In this document: piece after piece, positions 10,566 through 19,705 of the stretch
Numbering within the stretch: position 1 is the stretch's first letter
How the letters are laid out: the number at the start of each line of letters is the position of its first letter
Assembly: GCA_963931865.1 (NCBI GenBank)
Contig: OZ007509.1
Location: 12,699,671 to 12,763,670, forward strand
Direction of reading: 5' to 3'
Length of the DNA: 64,000 nucleotides
DNA from: Axinella damicornis
Lineage: Eukaryota; Porifera; Demospongiae; Axinellida; Axinellidae
Program-made: the position numbers and the translations under genes
Notes under the pieces: generated by a model
What the model was told of the DNA's origin: nothing
What the model saw: only the letters and a program-made list of their open reading frames with translations
The model's database searches: none

Positions 10566-11275
10566 TCTCTCTGAGTGGTATGTTTGGTTTAGTTCATTCA
10601 TCATATCCTTGCTGGGAGTAGGGTGCCTCTTTCTGGACAATTTAGTGTTGCTATTCTTGTACAGTAGTGTCAGGAGAATAAGCACAGCTGCTACTCTGAA
10701 GTTATAGTACTGCAAATGGGTGCTTATGTTGATAGGGTACTTATACACACACGCTTGCTTCAGCCTGCTGCTCCTCGATTGCCTCCTTGCATGGGTCAAG
10801 TACTGGACAGCTCCCAGTTGTCATCCCCCCCGTGGAGGGCAGCACTTGACAGTTCTCTCTTCAGGGGTCTTGCAAGCTCTCACTCCTCATGCGCTGTGTG
10901 AGTCTGGCATCACTCACTGCTCTGATGCAGCAACAGCCTTGAGTGTGTGTGATAACGTCTCCAGCAAAAGGGCATTAGCACAAGACTGAGGTCAAGGCCA
11001 ATTAAGGTCTAGTCCCGCCCCATGAATACCCTGAACCTTCTTGTAATGATTTACTTCTGTTTGTGTACATGTGTGTATAAGCACCCCATGAATATAAGCA
11101 ACCATTTGCAACCTATTATATATCTATGCCACTACTAATTAGGCAGCTGTGCTTATTCTCCTGGCTCTATATACTGTACAGGAAATAGTAACACTAAATT
11201 GTCCAGGAAGAGGCACCCTACTCCCAGCTAGGATACGATCAAAGGACTAAACCATGCACAGAGAGATGAGAGGGA
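10566..11275. repeat. Long imperfect inverted repeat with 0.3-kb spacer
   Basis: The left arm (about 10566-10750) contains GCTGGGAGTAGGGTGCCTCT, GGACAATTTAGTGTT and GAGAATAAGCACAGCTG. The right arm (about 11060-11275) contains their reverse complements in reverse order. Arms are roughly 180-210 bp. I see no ORF or target duplication. It could be a degraded inverted-repeat transposon or a local inverted duplication. Confidence 0.65.
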
Positions 11276-12370
11276 GGGTGTTGATTTCTGTATCTCCTTA
11301 TTGTTGGAAATGCCAACCAAAGACCCAAGGGCAGTTCAGTTTACATGATCCACTTGTACTCTTGTTAGGGGCTACTTGAGGTAAGTGGCACAAGTGGTGT
11401 GAGTGTGGCTGTAGGTATTTGACAGGTGTAGTTAGTGGAAGGAGAGCTAGATGTACAGCAAGTGGTTTGGGCAGCTGTGTCCATCACCTGAAGCATTGGG
11501 TACAGATGGTAGTTTAACTCTTTACTAACCAGACTACATTGGAGGTCAGTCGTTCAGCTTGTAGTTTACATAGACATACCCTAGATACTGGTACCGGGGT
11601 TGGTTTGGGTCTGGGACGGAGACTAGTGGTGTCCAAACTACTTCCAGTGCATCTAGCTCTTCACACCTTTCCCACTCAATGCAAGTAACTGTCAATTTTA
11701 CCAAACTCCTGCACGTATGTACTATTAACCCCCAATCGTACGTACAGACTCAGTTGTTGTGACAGGGGAGGTGGGTGAGTTCACCCAAAGGGTGAAAATA
11801 GCATGGCCGTGTCTGGGTTCCTGCGAAAGCCCTTAGTTGGAGCCAGTTGGCCATTTCTCTTATGTTAAGCATAAATGTACTTAGAAAATAGTCGGCCATG
11901 TAAAAGCAGTTTATGGTAGTGTGAGCTAGCTTCTCATCCCGAAATGTGTAGCCATGACGATCGTACACACGTGCTGTTTTCTCTATATTTATACAGAAAG
12001 TAATACACAGCTCTTTATGGAAGATTGCCATTGTGCCAGTTATAAAGTAATCCCTCCCCTTTTCTCTTGTAGCCTGTAGCTATACTGGGATGTGTGATGT
12101 GGCACCTGTTGACCGGAAGTAAAATATAGTAATGTGTATGAGCAGCTGCACGCTATTTCAGCGATTCCTAACAAGCTACCAGGAGAGGTTCATAAGCAGG
12201 CCTGCTCATACGTACAGACCCAGTTGTTGTGAGGTGGGTGGGTTCACCCAAAGGTGATGAAGAGGTTTTTACCTTACCACCGGCCGGGCATTTACTATGT
12301 CCTTGGTTAGTGGCGAGCCTATGTGTTACGTCATCCCAGCTGACCCCCCCCCCCCCCCCTCATCCTCTAG
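11276..12370. other. Non-coding, with a dispersed repeat at about 11740-11930
   Basis: The block around GTTAAGCATAAATGTACTTAG ... TTTATGGTAGTGTGAGC is repeated at about 56040-56140, and a short piece (CAGTTGTTGTGA ... GGTTCACCCAAAGG) again at 12216-12260. A 16-nt C run occupies 12344-12359. I recognise no gene before the WD40 exon. Confidence 0.5.
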
Positions 12371-12470
12371 GTCAGTTTGTGCCTCATAGCTCCAATGGGA
12401 CAGTGCTGGCCACTGGGGGAGACAGCAGGAAGGTGAACCTCTGGATTCTGGACAGCCCACTGCACCTACA
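12371..12470 (+). CDS. Single WD40-repeat exon, possibly katanin-p80-like
   Basis: The exon is bounded by CCTCTAG and a GTGAGT donor. In the frame starting at its third base it reads QFVPHSSNGTVLATGGDSR then KVNLWIL, which is the body of one WD40 blade (hydrophobic-A-T-G-G-D ... V-x-L/I-W). The spacing and LATGGD/VNLW wording resemble the first blades of katanin p80, but one 33-residue repeat cannot settle the family. No neighbouring blades were found within several kilobases, so it may be an isolated or relic exon. A copy with a 5-bp net insertion follows at 13107-13211. Confidence 0.45.
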
Positions 12471-13106
12471 GTGAGTCTGATGCTTAGGAGTGTGTGTGCT
12501 GGTGACTCTGTGGTACATTAAAGACTCTTTTCTATATGTACGCATTATAATGCAGGGAATGTTTGGTGAAGTAAATTTCACCAGCAGGAAATGTTTGGTG
12601 AAGTAAATTCCACCAGCAGTAATGTATTACCAAAACCTCTGCCTGACATGTCCGAGGGGAATATTTCATGGATGTATTCAACGAAAGCTTGCAGCCTCTT
12701 TCCCCAAAGTTCAATCATATTCTGAGCCACAGGATTTCTTTAGGCGTGTCACCCTCACAGAATGACTTCTCCAATGCACCCACCCACCCCCAAAATGCAC
12801 CCCCAATCTTCACCCGTGTACTGTACATCTACTTCTTGCACTATAGTTGAGGAGTTGACTGTACCCTGGCTTGGATATCCTGGGGAGAAGCACTCCCGTA
12901 TTCATCAGGTGGGTGAGAAGGGAGGGGCAGAGGGAGGGACGGATAGGTACCTGGATGGATGATCAGATAGGGAAGGGTGGAAGGGAGATGGAGGAAATGT
13001 GAGTGTGGGGGAGGGAGGGTTGGAGGGAGGTGGAGGGAAGGTGGGAGGGTGGAAGGGAATCATGTGACAATGGTGGAGTGAATGTGGCCCCCTCCTCATC
13101 CTCTAG
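12471..13106. other. Spacer between the WD40 exon and its copy
   Basis: It has a short tandem GGAATGTTTGGTGAAGTAAA pair near 12557-12610 and a purine-rich GGGAGG(T/G)GGA tract at about 12905-13065. The text just before and after the WD40 exon is repeated around the second copy. No gene is supported. Confidence 0.5.
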
Positions 13107-13211
13107 GTCAGTTTGTGCCTCATAGCTCCAATGGGACGGGACGGTGCTGCCACTTGGGGAGACAGCAGGAAGGTGAACCTCTGGATTCTGGGACAGTCCA
13201 CTGCACCTACA
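13107..13211 (+). pseudogene. Decayed duplicate of the WD40 exon
   Basis: It is the same exon with the same CTCTAG acceptor and GTGAGT donor contexts, but 105 rather than 100 bp. An extra GGGAC-type unit in AATGGGACGGGACGGTGCTG, a lost base in CCACTTGGGG and an added G in CTGGGACAG break the WD40 frame. The flanking CTGATGCTTAGG(A/T)GTGTGTGTGC is also copied, so the unit was duplicated as genomic DNA. Confidence 0.65.
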
Positions 13212-13248
13212 GTGAGTCTGATGCTTAGGTGTGTGTGTGCTGGTGACT

Positions 13249-13250
<2 letters not shown>

Positions 13251-13279
<29 letters not shown>
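13251..13279 (+). repeat. Poly-G run, 29 nt
   Basis: It is an uninterrupted G run immediately downstream of the decayed WD40 copy, replacing the CTCTGTGG text found after the first copy. Confidence 0.95.
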
Positions 13280-13281
<2 letters not shown>

Positions 13282-14174
13282 GAGTACTTCAGTTCTCACT
13301 ACTTGCCACTCCCACTACTGGGCTGTTCCTCACTACTACATTGGTCCTTGTTCGTACCTCTATCCCCAGTATGGTGGTGCAGTGTATACACCCTGGGGTG
13401 TATGGTTGCCAAGCAATGTTCAATTAAGGGCAACTGGGGTGTTCTTATCAAAACACAATTGACAATTAGCATGCACTAGCTATAGGATACAAGTCAGCTG
13501 TAACGTTGGGGGTTCAAACCATTGACTTCCGTGCCTGAAATCTGGCTGCTCCAATCAGATCACAATGCAGAATCACATGGATGCTTGACCGAGTAAAGGA
13601 GTGGTGAACAAGCAGCAAGATGAGACCTGAACACAGTTAGCACTGGTCAAGGGATACAGCATTCCAACTCCCTAGCTACACTGAATTCTGAGCACACGCT
13701 AGGTTGGCGGCTGAGCCAGGACCGATGTTACCTTGCATCTGAGAGATTGCACGGCAGTCACGATTTTCACCCTGTAAATCCCATGGTCTCCATGCCTAGC
13801 ATGGGGGGTGGAGTTTTCCCTATTTTAACCCCATTTAGCCCCGTTGAGGTGCTTGGCATAGTATCTGGAGTGTCATAACTCCAGAACGGCCCAAGGGAGG
13901 ACCCTCTGACCTCCCCCCCAAGCACCAGTATACGTTACTCCCCCACCCCAAATAGGTCGCTTAATTCTAACTAGCACAGTACACTCACCACTCCTGTACA
14001 GGACCGACCTTCCTCCTTGAAATTAGACTTGACCAGCCCTTGACACTTTCACATAGCAAGTGGGTACAGCAAATGAGACACACACAATGGCCAACAGCAG
14101 ATAGCGGAATAAACATGGCAGAAATACAAGAGAGCAGTGTTACTGCTGTATACAGTTGGAGTTCTGAAGTTCTC
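13280..14174. other. No gene recognised
   Basis: It is unique-looking AT/GC-mixed sequence. The right part (from about 14040) probably includes the downstream end of the DIRS-type element on the minus strand, but no repeat marks its boundary. Confidence 0.4.
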
Positions 14175-15197
14175 CTATGGGAGTGCAGCCTTAACTAGTT
14201 TGCTGGAAATTGAAGTTAGTACTTCCCGAGGCAACTTAACATATAACTGGTATGCGGCACTCTCCCATCGACCCAATGTCTTTATAGTGGAATCTTCGAT
14301 GCCCACTGCTGCGGCTGTTGTTGCCGGCCCGATATGGAAGCTATGGCCGGCATATTTGGATTGGTCCAGACCCACAGCGGACAAAGCCTTGCGTACCTCT
14401 TGCACAAATCTGTCTCTAGTGAGATAGGCTCCACTTGCAAAACAGAACAGGGGGCCTGGTTGCTTGCCACGGATAGCCACATAAGCCAGCAAAGCTGCCA
14501 CCGGGCACAAGTGACCCAAGAAAATTTGCACCCCTTTCCTGAAAGGATCTGTTTTTGAGGCTTTGATGCAAACTCTAATCCGTACATCTATTTTGGCGAG
14601 CAGTGCCCCTTGTCCCAGTGTCAAAATGGAGTCTATGATGTCATCTACCGACACATAGGACAATGAACTTAACTCTTGGTCAATGCCGTCATTGACACTG
14701 GCACCCTCAGGATGGGATAAGTCAAGAATGAGCTGCCAACTTCCAGGCTTGTGAGGCTTCGGGATGACCCCAAAATGGCTGATGTGCACACCCTCTGCCT
14801 CATAGGCATCAAGAGGGCCTATGATGCAGCTGCATGTGTGTTCCTCTTCCAAGTATGCATCAATAACCTCCGGATGCTGAGCAGCTGACAGCATGTTGCG
14901 CTTGGCCGAGACACAGGCATGACTGGCACGATTGAAACCAACCCTGAAGCCATCCCTCAACCCCCCAACAATGTATGCCACAAAATTGCGATCTTGGTGT
15001 AGCTGCAGTGCTCTATCCCATGTCCTCCAGTCCAATGGGGTAATAACTGGCAGCAACCGTGGAGGAACACCCCTGCACTCAGGCTTGCATGCTTCTAACT
15101 GTCTCAAATGATCCCCATAGCAGTATTTACCAGCGGGGTGAGCGAGCTTGGCTGGATTAGCTGCCCATGGCCACCTGTTGGAAGAGTTGAAAAGGAT
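14175..15197 (-). pseudogene. DIRS-type RT / tyrosine recombinase ORF, internally deleted
   Basis: One open frame joins two halves that are normally far apart. The N-terminal half is a DIRS/Ngaro-type reverse transcriptase start (VIPKPHKPGSWQLILDLSHP, then LLAKIDV). It stops before the catalytic YxDD. It runs straight into the C-terminal half of a tyrosine recombinase (KTDPFRKG, FRIG-like box, LGRWESAAYQLYV with the nucleophilic Tyr region). The RT catalytic core, RNase H and the recombinase N-terminus are missing, yet the junction kept the frame. The recombinase box reads GHSFHIGPATTAA, where the family has HxxR; the catalytic Arg is His, a CG-to-CA transition in a CAT codon. The frame is open from 15197 with no ATG nearby. 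It is probably a dead, non-autonomous copy. Confidence 0.8.
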
Positions 15198-15431
15198 TTT
15201 AGGCCAGCTGGATAATTATTATTAACAATGTTGTCCCATTATTATCATCGAGTTGCCGCTTACTATCCATTAATTTTGCTGCAGCTGCACACCCATGCAC
15301 TGTGCACAACCCCACCTCAACCAAACCCTCGTGCACACACATGCGCAACCACACACACACACCATATAACCAACGGAGAATCACATCTGAATGAACAGAT
15401 GGAGTGACAGGATAGAGAATACTGTTGAAAT

Positions 15432-15470
<39 letters not shown>

Positions 15471-15639
15471 GCAGCCTAACTCCTCTGACTAACAGCTTAA
15501 CACTGACTGAGAGCATCACACTGACCATATCCAAGTGACACCATACAGCAGCAAGCAAGGAGTGGGTTATTACATAATAATAATAATATATTATAAGCAC
15601 AGTATGAGCCACTCTACTAGTGACTACTATAGGTGCTAG
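15198..15639. other. Spacer of the DIRS-type element with poly-G run
   Basis: It lies between the Gag-like and RT-recombinase frames. It carries the 38-nt G run at 15432-15469, a short (CA)n near 15350, and an ATAATAATAATATATTATA stretch near 15575. It has no conserved coding text. Confidence 0.55.
15432..15469 (+). repeat. Poly-G run, 38 nt
   Basis: It is an uninterrupted G run (C run in the sense of the DIRS element). Confidence 0.95.
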
Positions 15640-16536
15640 TCACTCTCTGTCACATGACTTGGCTGGGTGTTTGCCTCCACAGGAGCCACAAACATGGCGG
15701 AATTTGCAGGCCGTCTTGTATGAGCAGTCCCCGGAGGAATTGTACCCAAAGCAGACATCTCTGGGCCACTTGCGCTTGTGGAACGGAACGACCCCCAATG
15801 GGCGTTTACCCATCTTCATCCTCTGGGGCCTCAATGGACAGCGGTCTGAACCATGTGACGTACCGTCGCAGGTACTGCATGAGGAGACCGCCTTTGCCCT
15901 CCCAGTAAAGAACCGGGTATATAAGTCGATGTCTAGGCGTGACCAATGGCGGTTTCCTGCTGCCGCTGCATTCACCCGATAATGGGTGTCATATGCCCTC
16001 CAGTACATCCCATCGTACTGCTCACTGGCATTGACGATGAGCAATTGATAAGCTATCATCTCGGACATTACCTCTGGGTATTGCTTCCCCATGGCTGCCA
16101 TGTAGATGCCCTTCACCCACTCGGTGATGGACTCCACCTTATGCTTTTTGGGTTTAATGAACTCACAACCCGGGAACAACACGAACCGGTGGGGGTCCAC
16201 CTCAGGGGTCACCGCGTCATGTGCACTCGTCTGGGGGAGCAGATCGGCTAGATCGATGTACTCCCATCTGTGCATCCTATCAAGCAGCTTCTTGGGAATA
16301 GTGGGTAGGCCAGTCCCAATTGTAACCTGGTCAGTATTCACTTGCTGCTGTGACACGCCTTGCAGCAAAGCTGCCAACTGGGTGGCCAGGGTGTTCCCCC
16401 CACCTGCTGCAGAAGCCACAGACCATGACAGCGTGGTAGGTGCCACCCCTAGTGATGGAGTCACTGTTGTCGCCGTAGCACCAAAGCTTGAAATGTGTGA
16501 CAGCAATTCGGCAGTGGGAAGCGAACCTAAGGTCAC
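15640..16536 (-). CDS. DIRS-type element Gag-like protein
   Basis: The open frame covers 298 codons. The central part (KKLLDRMHRWEYIDLADLLP, near residue 85) and the C-terminal cysteine clusters resemble ORF1 of invertebrate DIRS/Ngaro elements. CSTC ... H ... C (about residues 220-233) is followed by a CCCH-like block, CFGYNSSGDCSYKTACKFRH, and a short CGSCGGKHPAKSC knuckle. It probably binds element RNA. The frame has no ATG at its 5' end (it opens at a GTG codon), so the true start is upstream, spliced or lost. The termination codon is at 15640. It sits upstream of the RT-recombinase frame in the same orientation. Confidence 0.7.
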   Translation of the reverse strand: MTLGSLPTAELLSHISSFGATATTVTPSLGVAPTTLSWSVASAAGGGNTLATQLAALLQGVSQQQVNTDQVTIGTGLPTIPKKLLDRMHRWEYIDLADLLPQTSAHDAVTPEVDPHRFVLFPGCEFIKPKKHKVESITEWVKGIYMAAMGKQYPEVMSEMIAYQLLIVNASEQYDGMYWRAYDTHYRVNAAAAGNRHWSRLDIDLYTRFFTGRAKAVSSCSTCDGTSHGSDRCPLRPQRMKMGKRPLGVVPFHKRKWPRDVCFGYNSSGDCSYKTACKFRHVCGSCGGKHPAKSCDRE

Positions 16537-16639
16537 TGAGCATATTGGAGTGACCAGTGGGCACAGATGAGCACCGGCAATGGGAGAAGGGGGGAAATAA
16601 ATAAAAGAGTAGCTAAGTAAATCTTTTTTTTTTTACAAT

Positions 16640-16668
<29 letters not shown>
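16640..16668 (+). repeat. Poly-G run, 29 nt
   Basis: It is an uninterrupted G run preceded by a T11 tract, just beyond the 5' side of the DIRS element. Confidence 0.95.
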
Positions 16669-16671
<3 letters not shown>

Positions 16672-16803
16672 CACCACTACAGCCCTATCCTGCTGTCCAC
16701 GGACCCAACTGCCACAGGTAGGAGGCCACAAGCCATAACATAACGTAACCATCCTGGGTACTTTTCTATGATATGCTAGCTGGAGGACATATACAGCCCA
16801 TCC

Positions 16804-17065
16804 GCGCACAGCAAGCCCTCGAAATTAGCAGCAACCAACAACCGCAGCCAGCAACAACGTTCTGCTGCAACACCAGCAGCAAGCAACAACCGCAGCTATA
16901 GCAACAGCAAGCAGCGGCAGCAAGCATGCACGCAACAAGCAACGGTAGCAGCAGCAACGAGAAGCAGCAGCACCGCAACAGCAGCAGCAGCAACGAGAAG
17001 CAGCCAGCAACAGCAACAATAGCATGCAGCAACAGTAGCAAGCAATACAGCAGCACCGCAGCAAG
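16804..17065 (+). repeat. AGC/AAC-rich low-complexity tract
   Basis: It consists of irregular repeats of AGCAAC, AGCAGC and CGCAGC. ORFs read from it (Ser/Asn-rich on plus; Leu/Cys-rich on minus) reflect only this composition. Confidence 0.8.
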
Positions 17066-17822
17066 CCAAGTAACGGTGTTAACTTGGTTTAACCAATCGT
17101 TAAACTACATTTAGCACAGCATGCAGGTGTAGGTCAGAGTTCATTCGTTAGTGGAATGCATAAATTCCCACACTGTCTACAAATCAATAACACCCTCCCA
17201 TTCAAACAACGCAGCTGTACTGATTGAGTACCATGATGACTTGAGTTCAAAGTTCAGTGTTTCACGTGCGTATTTTGATCTGACCTACTACTAACAAAAT
17301 AATGTTTAACACCTAACTTAGAACTTTGCACTGTAAATGTTTCAGTACAGTGGAACCTGTCTATAGTGAATACAGGCATGCTTCGCGAAGTTGTAGGCAT
17401 GCTTCGCGAAAATAAAAATCCCAATTTAAAAGAAACTACACTATAAAAACATGTTTCATGTTGAATTATCTCTGGAAAGAAAAATTATAGATGTGTATGG
17501 TGGTGTGATATCCAGTCACTCCTCAACAGGCCCCACCCATTGCCCTACTCAAAGCCATGCCCACTCATTATATGCATTTGTAGCCGAGTGTCCCACCATG
17601 GTTCAGTCTTAGGAGTCTACTCAGCTCTACCCTAGAAAATGAATAGGTGTTTTCTTGAAAGTGTTTCCATCCAAAGTACGTTTATATACATCACATCCTT
17701 CGGAGGGGATGTAACACTGTCACTCCCATGGTGTACCTGTGGTGGTTTCTCATAATGAACCTCTGCTCAGGGTTGTGCATACTCCTGAGTGAAAGGCATA
17801 ACTGTGTCCTCTTTCTCTGTAG
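17066..17822. other. Flank/intron upstream of the conserved terminal exon
   Basis: From about 17350 it is shared with 56.31 kb onward. It holds a doubled GGCATGCTTCGCGAA. The single sites GGTGTGATA (17502-17510) and GGAGTCTACT (near 17609) are the empty sites for elements present at 56452 and 57085. No exon is seen. Confidence 0.5.
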
Positions 17823-17957
17823 GTTGACTCATCACACCACCTGGCAAGGAGTGCTCTTACTGGACGTGATGAATATGAGATACTGTGTTCTGTTGGATAT
17901 CCTGAAGGACCTGAACAAGCTATTTATGAGACACTTTACTTTGGTTTGCTGTATTAG
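17823..17957 (+). CDS. Terminal exon of an unknown plus-strand gene, two YxxL motifs
   Basis: It follows a clean acceptor (CTTTCTCTGTAG) and gives 44 codons and a TAG. The product starts VDSSHHLARSALTGRDEYEI and ends YETLYFGLLY. The paralogous exon at 57460 retains the frame through 40 codons with mostly conservative changes, which supports real coding use. Two tyrosine motifs, YEIL and YETL, 13 residues apart, recall phosphotyrosine docking tails of receptors, but I recognise no family. Upstream exons of its gene were not identified. It lies tail to tail with the death-domain gene ending at 18608. Confidence 0.5.
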   Translation, partial: VDSSHHLARSALTGRDEYEILCSVGYPEGPEQAIYETLYFGLLY

Positions 17958-18040
17958 TCAGGCATCTTTTCCATTCCATTCCAGCGAGGAATAATAATTA
18001 TCGGGATGTTCTTTCCATCAATGGTACATGTATTGTACTA

Positions 18041-18156
18041 CAACAAAGTAATAATGTAGATAAATGTATACTAGTTACATAACGATGCATGATATATATA
18101 TATCATGCATCATTATGTAACTAGTATACATTTATCTACATTATTACTCTGTTGCA
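18041..18156. repeat. 116-bp near-perfect palindrome
   Basis: The arms run outwards from an (AT)n centre near 18098. GATGCATGATATA and TAACTAGTATACATTTATC are mirrored, and the outer part CAACAAAGTAATAATGTAGA pairs with TACATTATTACTCTGTTG. It lies between two converging genes. The duplicated locus (about 57690) has only one arm-like sequence. Confidence 0.85.
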
Positions 18157-18607
18157 GTAATATACCGTTCAAGTAGGATATCGATGGTGCAAATACAAAC
18201 ATGCATAGAAGTAGTAGTAGTCATGCCCGGACCCCGTATTGAGGGTCTGGGAATGAGACTGCAGAAGTAGATACTGCAATTGTAACTTATGGTTATGTAT
18301 AATATGTTGTCATTGTTTGCTTTTTTTTTCATTGGGGAGTACCTACAGGACATTCCTCTGCACAACCCATTCTCACTTGAGATAAATTATTTCTTTTATC
18401 ATGCAGTGACTGCAGCATGCACACTTCATGCTGCAAATCCTATTGTACATCATACTATAATATCAATGGCATTGTGACAAAAGGATCATTATATATGCAA
18501 ACAAAGAACAATAAAACAGTATGACTGTGTACATGGTCAATTAAGTACAATGAAAGTTGATGTGAAGAGAAGTGTGCATGTGACTGTGTGCGTGGCATAG
18601 TTAGTGT

Positions 18608-18882
18608 TCATTGCTTATCTTCTATTTCACTGGCAATCCCGTTCTGACCCACTCGTGGGTCTCTCAAAGCTTCCACCAGTCTCCTCCATGTTGGGACTCC
18701 AGCCTTTTGCACCTGATCCACTCTCTGCAGCCACCCAGCCAGCATCTCAGTAAGGAAGCCCGGAGAGTCTATCAAGGGTCTGAGTCGGTTGTAGTCAAGG
18801 CCCAGGACTAGACCCAGGTGGATCACTGCTGTTCTACCCAGTGGGTGGAGATAGACGGTGATGTCAGCAAGGTCCTTTATAC
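18608..18882 (-). CDS. Death-domain exon (C-terminal) of the ZU5/death gene
   Basis: It starts after an acceptor (TTTTTACACGCAG) with two bases that complete a Gly codon, and ends at TGA (18608-18610). The roughly 90-residue product fits a death domain. GIKDLADITVYLHPL (helix 1 area) is followed by LGLVLGLDYNRLRPLID, MLAGWLQRVDQ and the hallmark PTWRRLVEALRD, then GQNGIASEIED. Death domains pair with other death-fold proteins to build signalling complexes. This exon is intact. A copy at 58650-58806 is broken. Confidence 0.75.
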
Positions 18883-18979
18883 CTGCGTGTAAAAACATAA
18901 TTGATACCTGGATGTCTAACTACATACACTACATATTGGCAGCCAACATTAACTGACACTCCCAGCTTAAAATTATTAC

Positions 18980-19039
18980 CAAGTGTGTCTTCCGGTACTG
19001 ACATCTGGGTAGCAATTTCTGATGACAATTTGATAGCAC
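18980..19039 (-). CDS. Small 60-bp linker exon of the ZU5/death gene
   Basis: It lies between CTTCTTCAG and a GTAATA donor. With its 2 + 57 + 1 base phase it reads AIKLSSEIATQMSVPEDTL, joining the preceding C and the following GT exactly. It gives a short polar linker before the death domain. Confidence 0.6.
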
Positions 19040-19295
19040 CTGAAGAAGAGCAGATATGTATGATGCACTATTAAACTAGCTGTTGAGACATCTGTCTGTC
19101 CCATCAGGGTTGCTATAGCAGCATAGCACAATACTGTTTTGGCCTGCAAGGATTGTGCACCCAAAGAGCTCAACTTTAGTAAAGTAGTACTAATGAATGA
19201 CCAACCTCTGGGTGAAAGCACTTTGAATGGGTTGGTATGTTCACTAACATCCATGTTGCGATTTCCTGCAAGTCAAATGATACGTAGCTATCTAC

Positions 19296-19300
19296 GCACG
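19296..19300. repeat. Target-site duplication GCACG, left
   Basis: GCACG lies directly before the TGTGATAG end of the LTR and is matched at 25854-25858. Confidence 0.9.
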
Positions 19301-19679
19301 TGTGATAGACTCTGCTCCGACTCGCAGCAGAACTGATCACGCACGGTCTAATTTAGCTAACAAGAGGTCCGAGGTTGATGGTCACAAACAACCAATACTT
19401 TAATAGACTCACATATGACCAAAGACGATACAAGATGGACAATTACAAGAATAAGAACTCTGCTTTTATACTTTCCTCCCTAGCAACCTATAGTCCACAA
19501 AAGGAAACCGTGCACAATCAACAGCTACGATAAATTAAATACAACACATTAACATGGTAGCGTTCTAATCCTTAGCACATCAACAATCCTAAGCACTAAA
19601 CAGCAAATCCTTAGTCCCACACATAGGTGTAGTTCACACATTTACACATATAAGTGTAAGTATAGTCCAGTCTGTCACA
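19301..19679 (-). repeat. 3' LTR, 379 bp
   Basis: It begins TGTGATAGACTCTGC and ends CCAGTCTGTCACA on the plus strand. The only difference I can see from the matching parts of the 5' LTR is a 4-bp indel (GTGC, near 19530). This suggests recent integration. Confidence 0.92.
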
Positions 19680-19698
19680 TTCCTCCCCCCTTCTCCAG
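19680..19698 (-). promoter_or_regulatory. Polypurine tract
   Basis: On the minus strand it reads CTGGAGAAGGGGGGAGGAA, ending exactly at the 3' LTR. This is the expected primer site for plus-strand DNA synthesis. Confidence 0.85.
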
Positions 19699-19705
19699 CG
19701 TCAAA

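Larger units (their letters stand above)
14175..16600 (-). mobile_element. DIRS-type (tyrosine-recombinase) retroelement, defective
   Basis: The order on the minus strand is a Gag-like ORF (16536-15640), a spacer, then the deleted RT-recombinase ORF (15197-14175), as in DIRS/Ngaro elements. Such elements integrate by a tyrosine recombinase, lack an integrase and leave no target duplication. I could not locate split direct repeats or an internal complementary region, so the outer limits are nominal. Confidence 0.7.
17350..18800 (+). repeat. Segmental duplication B, copy 1
   Basis: It shares order and orientation with about 56310-58806. It includes an intron flank, the plus-strand terminal exon (17823-17957) and the minus-strand death-domain exon. 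Copy 2 has been enlarged by insertions and its death exon is broken. Confidence 0.75.

Noticed and set aside
16766..17114. Leu/Cys-rich and Ser/Asn-rich ORFs
   Set aside because: They come from the AGC/AAC low-complexity tract on both strands.
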